A stretch of DNA of 25,199 bases from an uncultured Oscillospiraceae bacterium (GTDB taxonomy: Bacteria > Bacillota_A > Clostridia > Oscillospirales > Acutalibacteraceae), in NCBI GenBank assembly GCA_910589395.1, contig CAJUTL010000039.1, forward strand, positions 1-25,199. The letters are read 5' to 3'. Under the pieces are notes generated by a model, which made no database searches, was not told where the DNA came from, and was given only the letters and a program-made list of their open reading frames with translations. Of this stretch, positions 15,688-24,248 are shown piece after piece (position 1 is the stretch's first letter; each line of letters begins with the position of its first letter). A program made the position numbers and the translations under genes.

Positions 15688-15857
15688 TGACAAAGTGTTT
15701 TCTCATAGTGAAAATAGGAACTAGTCTTTAGGAAATAACGCAGGAAAAGGAGGCGGTATCATTTCAAAACAGAAAACTGCTAAAAACGGAGGTGCTTTTC
15801 ACTTTATTCAAAAAGTAAGAAAATTTACCCTGATTATGCGAAAGGAGTTACTAAATT
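15688..15857 (+). other. Spacer with orphan ribosome binding sites
   Basis: Two strong Shine-Dalgarno-like words, AAAAGGAGG (15746-15754) and GGAGG near 15788, have no ATG, GTG or TTG at usable distance. ATT at 15761 would open a 58-codon frame running into the SLH gene, but its product has no signal or membrane character. This looks more like the remains of another small gene than a functional one. Confidence 0.35.
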
Positions 15858-17481
15858 ATGAAAAAACTGATTGCTATTTTGATCGCATCTGCTTTGATTG
15901 CTCAAATTTCACTCTTTGTATTCGCTGTACCAGAGAGTAATATCATTTCTTCACCTGATACCTCAGAAAGTGAAGAGCTAGATTCATCGGGAATGGATTC
16001 ATCAGAAGCCTCTCCGGAACCGCCTGATGAAAGCTCCGATGTAATACAGGAAGAGAGGCCTTCACTTCCTGAAAATATCACACTGCCGGAAGAACCCGAT
16101 ATCGAATTGTCGATGGAAGATAGTATTGCTTATCAATCTGTGGACGGCAGCGAAGTAGTTTGCTTATATGGAGATTTAGGCAATACTTCCATCTCCAAAG
16201 TATATAAAAGCAATACATTGATTCAAAAGTCAGTGTGCGATTATGATACAATGACAATTTACACTGAAATTTATGATTTGGATCCTAATACAGAAAATCA
16301 AAGCGGCTATGATATCTCCGAAAGCAACGGATTTTTATGTGTTGTACTGCATTGCTATACATCCGAAGAAGTTCTTTCCCCCTGATAATTCTAAACCCGC
16401 TAACGATACAAATATTCAGCCTGCCGATATTGGCATTGACGAGGAAGAGCCTATTGATAATACCGGACTCACCAAAACTCCTTATGGAGACGGGTACTAC
16501 ACCATATGCTCCGGCGGAAGATACAGCTATGCTCCAAACGTCACCGCAACCCTTTCCAGAAAATATACTACTCAGAATCTTGGATTAACTAAGTATTACA
16601 AATTTAGCGCTGGAGAAACACTATCCCAAATTATTGTTAAGATAGGAAAGTCAGAATCTTTTCTAGATTTAGTAATAAAATTATTGACATTTCTCCCTAA
16701 TCAAATATTGTCTTATGCAACTGCTGTTGAATGCTATACTTATCGTTATACTTACAATTATAAAGTCCGAGTCAATAATGCAGGAAACAATGTATACTTC
16801 GAGCCAAAAAGAATAAAAGATTATTGGAAAGTTTATAACATTACAGATGGAAAAGAAGGGAGAGAACTGAAAAGTGATGTTGGAGGATATCCTCCCAACA
16901 ATATGGAGGCCATCCGAATCGGCATCTCCAACTACCTGACCTATCAGTTCTACGACATTGTAAATCACTGGGGAAAAGAACATATTAAATGGGCGTATGA
17001 GAAAGGCTACGTGGCTGGTACAGGAACCTACGCCTTCTCGCCGGAGGGCACTACTACCAGGGCTATGGCAATTTCCGTGATCTACCGTATGGCGGGAAGC
17101 CCCAGCGCGGAGACAAGCACCCCCTTTACTGATGTGCCAAGCTCTTCCTACTACGCAAAAGCAGTCAGCTGGGGAGTAAAAAACAAAATTGTGGCCGGTA
17201 CCTCCTCCACTCAATTTTCCCCCAATTCCGCTGTGACCAAAGAGCAGTTTATTACCATGCTCTATAACTACGCGAAATATAAAGGAAAGAATGTCAGCGC
17301 TTCCGCAAATCTCATCCAGTTCAGCGATGGAAGCAGCGTCAGCAATTTTGCTCAGAACGCCATGAAATGGGCGGTGGCAAAGAAAATCATTGTGGGGGAC
17401 AATGGGTATTTGAAGCCGAAAAAGAACTCGACCCGGGCAGAGCTCTGCGTTATGATCCACAGCTATTCAGAGAAAGCGTAA
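15858..17481 (+). CDS. Second SLH surface protein, frameshifted at CCCCC-TGA
   Basis: AAAGGAG precedes the ATG. The zero frame gives a signal peptide (MKKLIAILIASALIAQ, cleavage near VFA), a Ser/Glu/Pro-rich linker (about 25-85) and a short globular part, then stops at TGA 16383. The sequence continues in +1 frame: dropping one C from 16378-16382 gives SEEVLSPDNSKPAND and a 540-aa protein ending at 17481. The middle (about 190-360) is aromatic and unrecognised. The C-terminal 175 residues are three SLH repeats (YDIVNHWG to VIYRMAG, PFTDVPSS to LYNYAKY, IQFSDGSS to MIHSYSE), which should anchor it to the wall. The SLH repeats resemble those of the 6035 protein, placed at the opposite end. The shift could be lesion, slippage or programmed +1 frameshifting. 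Confidence 0.78.
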
Positions 17482-18113
17482 TGATCCCTAAAACACAACA
17501 GGCCGTTAACCGACCCTATCATTTAAGCAATCACACTATGAAAAAAATACAAATTCACCTGATTCCCTTTTTACTGGCCGCGGCACTCCTGCTGGCCGCC
17601 ATGGTTTTTCCCTGGGTGAAGCTGGCAGAAGGAAAATCCGCCATGTCCGGGGAAATTTTTCAAAGCGTTCTCCGTGTTCAAACCATTCTGGAATCGGAGG
17701 ACTGGAAAAAAGCCGTTCTCAGAAACGACAGCAGGGAAGCCTTCACGGAGCTTTCCACCAAACTCACTCTGCTAAATTCCTGCTATCAAAATTCTTCCCT
17801 CACGAAGAGAGTAAACGGAAGCCGCCTCCCAGAGCTTTCTGAGCAGGCACAGCGGCTAATCCTGATTTTGGAGGAAAAGGACGCCAGGGAAGAAGCCGCA
17901 TGGAAGCTTTTGGAGGCGCTGAAGCCTTATTTTCGCGCTGTGGTCTACCGGGAGGAAGGGAAACCGAGGGACCATACCCAACTGAAGGAAGGGACAGAAG
18001 CCCTGTCAAAGCTCAGCGGCCAGCCGGAGCTTTCCGAGCTTTTCCGGAAAATTTCCGGTTTGTGGAGTACGGAAGCTCCCGCAGGAAAAACGAAAAATTC
18101 TGCGTTGTCTTGA
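17481..18113 (+). CDS. Membrane-anchored helical extracellular protein
   Basis: 210 aa from the ATG that overlaps the preceding stop (TAATG at 17479-17483), which suggests translational coupling to the SLH protein. An ATG at 17538 (MKKIQIHLIPF) fits a signal anchor better but has no ribosome site. One hydrophobic segment (about residues 27-45) is followed by a mainly helical, Leu/Glu/Lys-rich exposed part with one Cys. The frame extends further upstream inside the SLH gene, but that part is a shadow. No family recognised. The SigA promoter of the downstream RNA overlaps its stop codon. Confidence 0.65.
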   Translation: MIPKTQQAVNRPYHLSNHTMKKIQIHLIPFLLAAALLLAAMVFPWVKLAEGKSAMSGEIFQSVLRVQTILESEDWKKAVLRNDSREAFTELSTKLTLLNSCYQNSSLTKRVNGSRLPELSEQAQRLILILEEKDAREEAAWKLLEALKPYFRAVVYREEGKPRDHTQLKEGTEALSKLSGQPELSELFRKISGLWSTEAPAGKTKNSALS

Positions 18114-18138
18114 CAATTCTTTCTCACCTTATTATAAT
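18110..18138 (+). promoter_or_regulatory. Consensus SigA promoter of an orphan transcript
   Basis: TTGACA (18110-18115), a 17-bp spacer and TATAAT (18133-18138) match the housekeeping consensus at all twelve positions. It overlaps the stop codon of the preceding gene and has no coding sequence behind it, so it should drive the short RNA ending at the terminator near 18236. Confidence 0.85.
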
Positions 18139-18144
18139 GAATTT

Positions 18145-18240
18145 TGTAAGGTGAGGGTTACCGGTATGTGAATCACACCTCTCTTATCGGAGAAGCAGCT
18201 GTCCTATGGCGTTACGGACGGCCGCTTCTCTGTTTTTATC
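18145..18240 (+). ncRNA. Candidate small RNA, about 95 nt, unknown class
   Basis: It starts about seven bases after a perfect promoter and ends in an intrinsic terminator with no open frame between. A 5' stem pairs AGGTG (18149-18153) with CACCT (18176-18180) and continues with GGTT (18156-18159) and AATC (18171-18174) across a small internal loop; the apex contains ACCGGT. CTCTC after this stem could alternatively pair with GAGA in the terminator's left arm. It does not match 6S, SRP RNA, tmRNA or riboswitch cores I know. A trans-acting sRNA or an orphan riboswitch are both possible. Confidence 0.6.
18189..18238 (+). terminator. Intrinsic terminator of the small RNA
   Basis: GGAGAAGCAGCTGTCC (18189-18204) pairs with GGACGGCCGCTTCTC (18216-18230) with two mismatches in 15, an 11-base loop, and a following TGTTTTTATCTC tract. 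Confidence 0.8.
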
Positions 18241-18727
18241 TCTTTTTACTTTCCTAAAAACAGCACTTAAAATTTTGATAGTCAAGTCAAAATAAGCCAC
18301 GCACAGAATCAGCTTGTAAAAAGGCGCTCGATAAGCGAAGAATGTCTGTGTAAATTATCAGCCGCAAAGTGCTTGGCTTGCTGCAGTTAAAAAGAGCAAA
18401 GGAAACGGGAGAATCATTCGCAACCTGAAAGGAGCAATGAAAGGCAAAGGCACAGGCGTTGCAAGCAGCGCCCGGTTGCAAACAACGCTCGCTAAATTGG
18501 AATTTAGCGGCGAGGCTTTTACTTTCCACCTGTCATTGCTGAGCAAAAAGCGAAGCACGCTTCGCTTTCCCGGCAAAGTCAGCTTCGCTGCTGCAAAGAA
18601 TCCCGCTTTTTAGTGATTAGCTGTAAATAGTTAGTCGTCAGAAAGGGTGAGATTCTTCGAGAAAGTGCCAAGAAAGCGATGGTTTTCTGCACTTTTTTGA
18701 TCAGTAATGGCAGAGAGGCGCTTGCTC

Positions 18728-18798
18728 TTCCTTGTTTCTTCCTTGTTTCTTCCTTGTTTCTTCCTTGTTTCTTCCTTGTTTCTTCCTTGTTTCTTCCT
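18728..18798. repeat. Tandem array of 11-bp unit, six copies plus a partial
   Basis: The unit TTCCTTGTTTC is repeated six times without mismatch at 18728-18793, followed by TTCCT. The pyrimidine-rich strand has no stop, so a spurious frame runs across it. The perfect identity implies recent expansion or active copy-number change. Confidence 0.95.
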
Positions 18799-18852
18799 CA
18801 TTACATCTGCATCACCGTCTAAAATCCAGAACCCAAGGTAACCGTCTGAAAG

Positions 18853-18896
18853 AAAAGAGCCGCTGCAAAATGATGCTTTTCGCAGCGACTCTTTTT
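18853..18896 (-). terminator. Terminator behind the P-type-ATPase-like gene
   Basis: AAAAGAGCCGCTGCAAAA (18853-18870) pairs with TTTTCGCAGCGACTCTTTT (18877-18895). Both flanks are A/T-rich, so it can act in both directions. It lies 22 bp beyond the stop of the leftward gene ending at 18918. Confidence 0.8.
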
Positions 18897-18917
18897 CTCT
18901 TTCTATTTTACGCTTTT

Positions 18918-21878
18918 CTATTTTCTCAGCTTTGGGATCACCATGACCACCAAAAGCCAGAACAGCTCAAAGGCGAACAGGATAAAGGAAGAAAGCTGGC
19001 GCAGGCCGCCGAAGCAGGCCATGAAGGCCACCAGCACAAAGCCCAGGATCACCGCCGTATTCTGAATGGCGACCACCACGCCGGCGGTACGCTTTTCCTC
19101 TACGCAGGCGGAAACCACGCTCATCATGGATTCCACGCGGCCTTTGGTAGCTACAATGCCGTCTGCCCTGGGAATGGTCTCCTCTATCAGCTTTTGGGCG
19201 GTATCGCCCAGCTCCCCTTCCAAAATTCCCACAGAGGCGGCGTCAATGCCGAAGAGCCTAGACACCATTTGGGCGGTCACATTGGGGTCTGTGGTGCGAA
19301 TCAACACGCTGATGCCGCTGTCTTCCAAGCGCTGGAGCTCGTTTTTCCGGCGGCGGTCCGCGGAATAGGTAAGCACCAGCATGGCGGCCACCTCTACGTC
19401 CACCGCAATATAAACTACCACCTTATTGCCGGAGGAATACTGGCTTTCTTCTTCTCTGGCAGGCACCTCAATGCGGTGATTGATCAACAGGGAGCGGTCT
19501 CCGATATAGATCTTCCTTCCGTCTACCCGGCCAATAATGCCGCCACCCGCTTCATAGGTGATATCCTCTATTTCAGGCAGAGCGTCCTCGTTTTCACTGA
19601 TCACCTGGTCAAACACGCCGGAAAGGGGGCCGCCCACCTCCTTCATCAGAGCCGACGCCGCCATAATGGCGCTTTCCGCCCCGGCCCGGTTGCCGAAGGT
19701 TTTAATGCCGCCCAGCACCACCGTGCCTCTGGGGAAGATCTCGTCCGCGTCTACCAATACGGCGTTTACATTGCCCAGCTGCTCCACGGCTTCAAACCCT
19801 ACTACCATAGCTCCGGCCCGGCGGGCCGTTTTACACAGGCGGCTGATGGGCAGGTTCACGGAAACCATATTGGATACCGCCACGCAGGCGCAAGAGGCCG
19901 CCGACAGGGCACTGAGGGCAGTGGGAACGTTCCGGGTGATGAGCAGGCAGGCGATACATACCACCAGGGAGGAGATCAGCCCGATCGGGGCCAGCAGCTG
20001 AGAGGCCGCCTCCGAAGGATCCGGGCTGTAGGAAAGCTCCAAAAACCGCTTTAAGAAGCCGGCCTTGCACTGATAGGCGATCAAGGGCTTTTCCGCCACG
20101 CAGTCCTTTGTCATTTTCAAAGAGGTATTGTAATCGTCATAGACCCGAACGCTGTACTTCTGCTCCCGGGAGGTAATAAACCGGAAATTGCTGTGGATCC
20201 GGCGGATCATGGTGAGCTTGCCCGCCGCGTTGACAAAGAGGATCGCGGAGAGCACCACGGCATAGAGATGGAGCTTTCCATCCGCCAGCTCGGACCGGAA
20301 GAAAATAGAGGCCACCGCCTGGATCGCCACCGTTACGGCCGCCACGGCAGCGGCACTGTCGGAATTGGCATTCAGGGCGAACAGAGCCTTCAGGCCGTTT
20401 ATCACAGTGCGGTAGCACACGCCCACCGCCACGAACAAAAACACCACGGTGAGCACCACGTACACAATGGTCATGGAGCCGCCGTCCGCCGAGGCGCCGC
20501 CGCCGAAGATCAGATTCACCAGGGCCAGAAGAGCCGTGCACACGCCGGTGATCATCATGCGCATGGTGAGCTCCCGCATATCGCTTCTCAACTCGTGGGA
20601 AATGGATTTCGCGTCCTCCGGGCCGGTGTAATCGTCAATGGACTCTCCGGTATCGACCACCGGTTCCTGCTCTTCTCTTTGCTCCTCCAGCTTTTTGTTC
20701 CGTACCCGGCGGCGAGGCGCATGCCTGAGTTCTTCCTCCTCCGCCGCCTGCCGCAGGCCCTCCGATTCGGAAAGCAGGGCGCTTTGCAGCACGTCCGCAT
20801 TGATAACATGGGTGGGAATGCTGCGGGAACGGTATTCGTAAATACTGGCGATCTGGGGAATTTCTCCCAAGGGCCTGCCAGAAATGACCTTTTGCTCCGC
20901 CGGGGCGGCTTTGGGTTCTGCCTGGGGCCGCTCCGCTTCCTGTTGGGAAAGCCCCTGTGCCTTTTCTTCCACCGTCTCGATCGGCGTTTCTTCTCCCTCC
21001 GCAGGGCCTTCCGCCAGCTCTACCGGAGTAGGCTGCGAAGGTTCCTCATAGACTGTCTCCTCAGCCTCTTCAGCCCCATATTCCACAGATTCCAGAATTT
21101 TATCAATCGATTCCTCGCTGACGGCGGGCATCTCCTTCACCCGCTGCAGTTCGATGGTATCGTTTAATACATTGAGCTTGATCTCCATGGTTTGATCACT
21201 GGAGGTTTCCAACATGGCCTTTTGCAGGCTGGAGATCCCCTCCTGCTCGAGGTTTTCTCCCTCTACCTCGATCCCGTGCTGTTTGGCATAGGGGTCGGCG
21301 GCAAAGGCCGTGACCGGCATGGGGGCCACCACGCCGAATTCATCGGCGATCTGGCTTTCGTCCACGCCAGCAGTCTGCACCGCTTCCGCCACCCGGCGGC
21401 GGCGCTCCTTCTGAAGCCGCTGGAAATTCTGCTCCACCTCGTCGTCAATGGCCTTTTTGGAATCATCGAACAGGGCCTTATACCCCTCTTCGCCCAGGGT
21501 AAATTCCCCGGTGGCGGGGTCGAAGCCCTTCCGGTATTCATCGATGGGCTTGAGCTGGAGGCCGTAGTACATATCCTCGCTCTCATCAAAATCCGGCGTC
21601 TTTTTCTTTCTGCCAAAGAGGCCGCGCTTTTTCTTTTTCTGCTTTCCGGCGAGGGGCTCTTCCCCTGCCGCCTCCGGCGGCACCTGGAAATTCCCTGTGG
21701 CGAAAGCGTTTAAATCCGCCGTGTCCTCCATAGCGGGACGGCGCGGGGCGGGAGCCGCCTTCGGAAACTCTTCCGGCGCCGCCGCCTTTTCAGACGGAGA
21801 CGAAGCCGTACCCTCTTCCCGCAGGCTGCGCTGCTCCTCTAAAATATCTTCCAATGTAAATTCCTTTTTTTCTGCCAT
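18918..21878 (-). CDS. Degenerate P-type-ATPase-like membrane protein with long disordered N-terminus
   Basis: 986 aa; AAGGAGGG lies 12 bases before the ATG, only four bases after rlmB. Residues 1-430 are charged and low in complexity (KQKKKKRGLFGRKKK near 80, then Glu/Pro-rich). About eight membrane helices follow: four at 440-560, two near 640-690, two at the end. Between them lie P-type-ATPase-like cytoplasmic domains: VNAVLVDADEIF sits where VFDKTGT belongs, GGGIIGRVDGRKIYIGD resembles the nucleotide-domain GxGxxGxV..GxxVxxGN pattern, and DSGISVLIRTTDPN resembles the region preceding the hinge. Asp710 could be the phosphorylation Asp, but KTGT is replaced by ADEI and the hinge GDGxND is absent, so pumping activity is unlikely. 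Probably a sensor, scaffold or pseudoenzyme. The homology is read by eye. Confidence 0.68.
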   Translation of the reverse strand: MAEKKEFTLEDILEEQRSLREEGTASSPSEKAAAPEEFPKAAPAPRRPAMEDTADLNAFATGNFQVPPEAAGEEPLAGKQKKKKRGLFGRKKKTPDFDESEDMYYGLQLKPIDEYRKGFDPATGEFTLGEEGYKALFDDSKKAIDDEVEQNFQRLQKERRRRVAEAVQTAGVDESQIADEFGVVAPMPVTAFAADPYAKQHGIEVEGENLEQEGISSLQKAMLETSSDQTMEIKLNVLNDTIELQRVKEMPAVSEESIDKILESVEYGAEEAEETVYEEPSQPTPVELAEGPAEGEETPIETVEEKAQGLSQQEAERPQAEPKAAPAEQKVISGRPLGEIPQIASIYEYRSRSIPTHVINADVLQSALLSESEGLRQAAEEEELRHAPRRRVRNKKLEEQREEQEPVVDTGESIDDYTGPEDAKSISHELRSDMRELTMRMMITGVCTALLALVNLIFGGGASADGGSMTIVYVVLTVVFLFVAVGVCYRTVINGLKALFALNANSDSAAAVAAVTVAIQAVASIFFRSELADGKLHLYAVVLSAILFVNAAGKLTMIRRIHSNFRFITSREQKYSVRVYDDYNTSLKMTKDCVAEKPLIAYQCKAGFLKRFLELSYSPDPSEAASQLLAPIGLISSLVVCIACLLITRNVPTALSALSAASCACVAVSNMVSVNLPISRLCKTARRAGAMVVGFEAVEQLGNVNAVLVDADEIFPRGTVVLGGIKTFGNRAGAESAIMAASALMKEVGGPLSGVFDQVISENEDALPEIEDITYEAGGGIIGRVDGRKIYIGDRSLLINHRIEVPAREEESQYSSGNKVVVYIAVDVEVAAMLVLTYSADRRRKNELQRLEDSGISVLIRTTDPNVTAQMVSRLFGIDAASVGILEGELGDTAQKLIEETIPRADGIVATKGRVESMMSVVSACVEEKRTAGVVVAIQNTAVILGFVLVAFMACFGGLRQLSSFILFAFELFWLLVVMVIPKLRK

Positions 21879-21882
21879 AGGG

Positions 21883-22737
21883 TCAGGAATCCCTCCTTAT
21901 GGGATCGACTGCGTGCAGTCCGCTTCTCTGCCTGCACACCTCGTAGCAGAGGATACCCGCCGCCACGGAAGCGTTCAGTGAATTGACTTGTCCCTTCATA
22001 GGAAGCGACACCACAAAGTCTGATTTTTCCTTGATCAGCCTGCCCACGCCCCGGCCCTCAGAGCCGATGACCAGGGCCAGGGGCCCGGTAAGATCTGTTT
22101 CACACCAGGGGCTGCCGTCCATATCGGCGGCATAGATCCACACCCCTTTTTGCTTTAACTCTTCCAGCAAAGCCGCAAGGTTCTGTACCCTTGCCACCGG
22201 CAGGTGCTCCACCGCCCCGGCGGAGGCCTTGCCCACCGCATAGGTCAGACCCACGCTGCGCCGCTTGGGAATCACCACGCCATGGGCGCCCGCGCATTCC
22301 GCCGTGCGGATCACTGCCCCTAAGTTGTGGGGATCCTCCAGCTCATCGCAGATCACCAGAAAGGGCGGCTCATTTCTTTCCCGGGCCAGGGCAAAGATCT
22401 CCTCCACCGTGGAAAATTCCTTCACCGCCGCCGCGGCCACCACGCCCTGATGGGCCGCGCCGCCGCACAGGTGATCCAGCTTGCGGGGATCCGCTTCCTT
22501 GATGGGAATACCCGCTGCCTTTGCTTTCGCGATCAGTGAAACCAAGGCCCCGCTTTTTTCCCCGCGCTGTACATACAGGCTGTCTATCGTGCGCCCGGCC
22601 CGCAGGGCTTCGCTCACCGCGTTGCGCCCGGCGATCAGATCGCTGCCCCGGGCCGGAGCCTCCCGCTTGGCTTTTTCTTCGGAAGTCCTGCCGAAAGTTT
22701 CCTTTTTAGCTTCTCTTTTTTCTCTCTGCCTGTCCAC
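21883..22737 (-). CDS. rlmB: 23S rRNA 2'-O-ribose methyltransferase of the SpoU/TrmH family (RlmB-like)
   Basis: 284 aa. It should methylate the 2'-O of a guanosine in 23S rRNA (G2251 in E. coli) using S-adenosylmethionine. A lysine/arginine-rich tail (1-35) precedes the substrate-binding domain (DLIAGRNAVSEALRAGR) and the SPOUT domain with motif 1 (DPHNLGAVIRTAECAGAHGV), motif 2 (PLALVIGSEGRGVGRL) and motif 3 (LPMKGQVNSLNASVAAGI), all well conserved. The start is uncertain: GTG at 22737 gives a normal length, but the ribosome site is weak; the frame is open to 22893. It is followed after four bases by the P-type-ATPase-like gene. Confidence 0.88.
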   Translation of the reverse strand: MDRQREKREAKKETFGRTSEEKAKREAPARGSDLIAGRNAVSEALRAGRTIDSLYVQRGEKSGALVSLIAKAKAAGIPIKEADPRKLDHLCGGAAHQGVVAAAAVKEFSTVEEIFALARERNEPPFLVICDELEDPHNLGAVIRTAECAGAHGVVIPKRRSVGLTYAVGKASAGAVEHLPVARVQNLAALLEELKQKGVWIYAADMDGSPWCETDLTGPLALVIGSEGRGVGRLIKEKSDFVVSLPMKGQVNSLNASVAAGILCYEVCRQRSGLHAVDPIRRDS

Positions 22738-23537
22738 TTTCCGGCACACACCCTTTGCCAAACGCAGATTCCGATCACAGTTTCTCTTATTGTAGCACAT
22801 TCTTCTGTAAATCTCAAATAAAAATGCAATGGAAAACCGACGGATTTCCCCACCCCTCTGTTTTCCGCGACGCGGCTCTGTGTAAAAATTCATTTTCTAC
22901 TGTTTTTTGCATGAAAATTCTTTTTTACTCCCAGTATTTTCCACTTTTCCCTGCGTTTACATAAAAGAGATTTATCTGGAAATCCAGCTTGTGGAAAACT
23001 CGGTGGAAAATGTTAAAAACACCTTGTCCCAAGCGGATTTCTCTTTCCACAGCTCTTTTTTTCTCCGGCAATTTATGTTAACGGCAAGTTTTTGCGCTCT
23101 CTCCGGCCCATTTTTTGGGCATTTTTCTTTCACCCCTTTTTTTCGCAATATCCGGTATGATAAAACTTTTCTTCATCTGCATTTTGTGTCAATACCTTTT
23201 TTGGGACAGACGTTTTTTCCAGGTTTTTTTCCACATTCTCTATGCAGCCTTTCTTCTCTTCAGCAAAACTCTCTTTCCGGAAAGAAATGCTACCTTTTTC
23301 TTCAAATCTATGGTATACTGAGGAAAAACCAATGAAAAAATGGGTGTTTTTTTCAAAAAGTTTCCGGAAGCAAGCCGGATTTTCCTTTGCGGAAAAATGG
23401 ATATTTATACACGTCTATTCCGGTCAATACAGAAGGTAAGATCGCCGGTACATGCTTTGAAAAATCGTTGCCGCGCGATCTGACCGCCCGGGGCGCCGGC
23501 AGAGAGCGTTCCACCGGGCAAAGAAAGGAGTTTTGTT
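22738..23537. other. AT-rich intergenic region with repeated TTTTCCAC words
   Basis: This 800-bp gap between divergent genes is rich in pyrimidine runs on the plus strand and contains at most one short ORF (23332-23439). TTTTCCAC occurs at 22937-22944 and 23227-23234 (the latter followed by A), its complement GTGGAAAA at 22991-22998 and 23003-23010, and TTTCCACAG at 23043-23051. These resemble DnaA boxes of the TTWTCCACA type. TATACT at 23314 could be the -10 of the DUF6062/ogg transcript. Confidence 0.4.
23332..23439 (+). CDS. Possible 35-aa basic, aromatic peptide
   Basis: ATG preceded by TGAGGAAAAACCA, giving MKKWVFFSKSFRKQAGFSF and ending at TAA 23437-23439. It is Phe- and Lys-rich, has no known motif, and lies 98 bp before the DUF6062 gene. 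It may be a leader peptide or chance: the nearby TATACT would start transcription downstream of this ribosome site if used as -10. Confidence 0.25.
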   Translation: MKKWVFFSKSFRKQAGFSFAEKWIFIHVYSGQYRR

Positions 23538-24248
23538 ATGAGAGAAGACATTTGTTCCATTCCGGTCAACGACGTATTCCTGCCGAAGGAGGGCTGCCCT
23601 TTCTGCCGCATGCGGGACATGCTGGAGGACAGAATGGCAACCTACATCACCGGCGCCGCCATGATGGAGCCGGACGTTCGCATCGAAACCAATCGCCTCG
23701 GCTTCTGCCGGGAGCATTTTGCCCAGATTTTGAAGCGAGGCAGCAGGCTTTCCGTGGCTCTGATTTTAGAAAGCCTGCTGGCCGAAGTGCAGAAAGAGGT
23801 TTTTCCGGAGGGAAAGTCCTCCGCAAAAAAAATAAGCGCCGCCGTTCACGCCAGGCAGGAGCACTGCTTTGTCTGCGAAAGCCTGGAGACCAATATGAAA
23901 AATCTGGTACGAAACACCTTAAAGCTGTGGCAGACGGACCCGGAATTCCGCCGGCTTTACAGCGAACAGCCCCATCTCTGCCTGCCCCATTACGGCATGG
24001 TGCTGGAGGCTTCTCAAAAGCTGCTGCCCAAAAAGGAGCTTGCCGCCTTTGAAACGGAAACGGCCCGGCTTGCCGGGGCTTACCTGAAGGAGCTTTCGGG
24101 GGACGTCACCCATTTCTGCCGCATGTTTGACTACCGCAACGCCGGAGCGGACTGGGGCAATTCCAAGGACGCCATTGAGCGGGCCATTTTCTGGCTGACC
24201 GCCAGAGAGGCGGACGTTGCCCAGAAGGCGGACGAGAAAAACAGATGA
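23538..24248 (+). CDS. DUF6062 family protein with paired Cys motifs
   Basis: 236 aa, with AAAGGAG seven bases before the ATG. The start EDICSIPVNDVFLPKEGCPF and the later IETNRLGFCREHF match the DUF6062 family of Clostridia as I remember it. Cysteine pairs and Cys-His groups are spread along it: CPFC (20-23), GFCREHF (about 55-61), CFVCE (about 114), CLPHY (about 150), consistent with two metal-binding or redox sites, each formed by CxxC plus Cys-xx-His. It is soluble, has no signal peptide, and overlaps the ogg gene by ATGA, implying co-translation. Function unknown; the glycosylase link suggests, but does not show, an oxidative-damage role. Confidence 0.8.
   Translation: MREDICSIPVNDVFLPKEGCPFCRMRDMLEDRMATYITGAAMMEPDVRIETNRLGFCREHFAQILKRGSRLSVALILESLLAEVQKEVFPEGKSSAKKISAAVHARQEHCFVCESLETNMKNLVRNTLKLWQTDPEFRRLYSEQPHLCLPHYGMVLEASQKLLPKKELAAFETETARLAGAYLKELSGDVTHFCRMFDYRNAGADWGNSKDAIERAIFWLTAREADVAQKADEKNR

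Larger units (their letters stand above)
18241..18917. repeat. Gene-free stretch with palindromic and dispersed repeats
   Basis: I support no gene in these 677 bases. Elements seen: palindrome GCTAAATTGGAATTTAGC (18491-18508, also in part at 36, 157 and 25143), GTCATTGCTGAGCAAAAAGC (18532-18551, identical to 73-92), hairpin AAAGCGAAG/CTTCGCTTT near 18547-18569, GATTCTTCG repeat words near 18651, the 11-bp tandem array at 18728-18798, and the terminator of the leftward membrane-protein gene at 18853-18896. Confidence 0.65.

Noticed and set aside
18728..18798. CRISPR-like repeat array
   Set aside because: The 11-bp units are directly adjacent with no spacers and there are no cas genes.
18732..20054. 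440-codon plus-strand open frame
   Set aside because: Begins inside the 11-bp tandem repeat and then runs antisense to the P-type-ATPase-like gene; His/Gln-rich shadow product.
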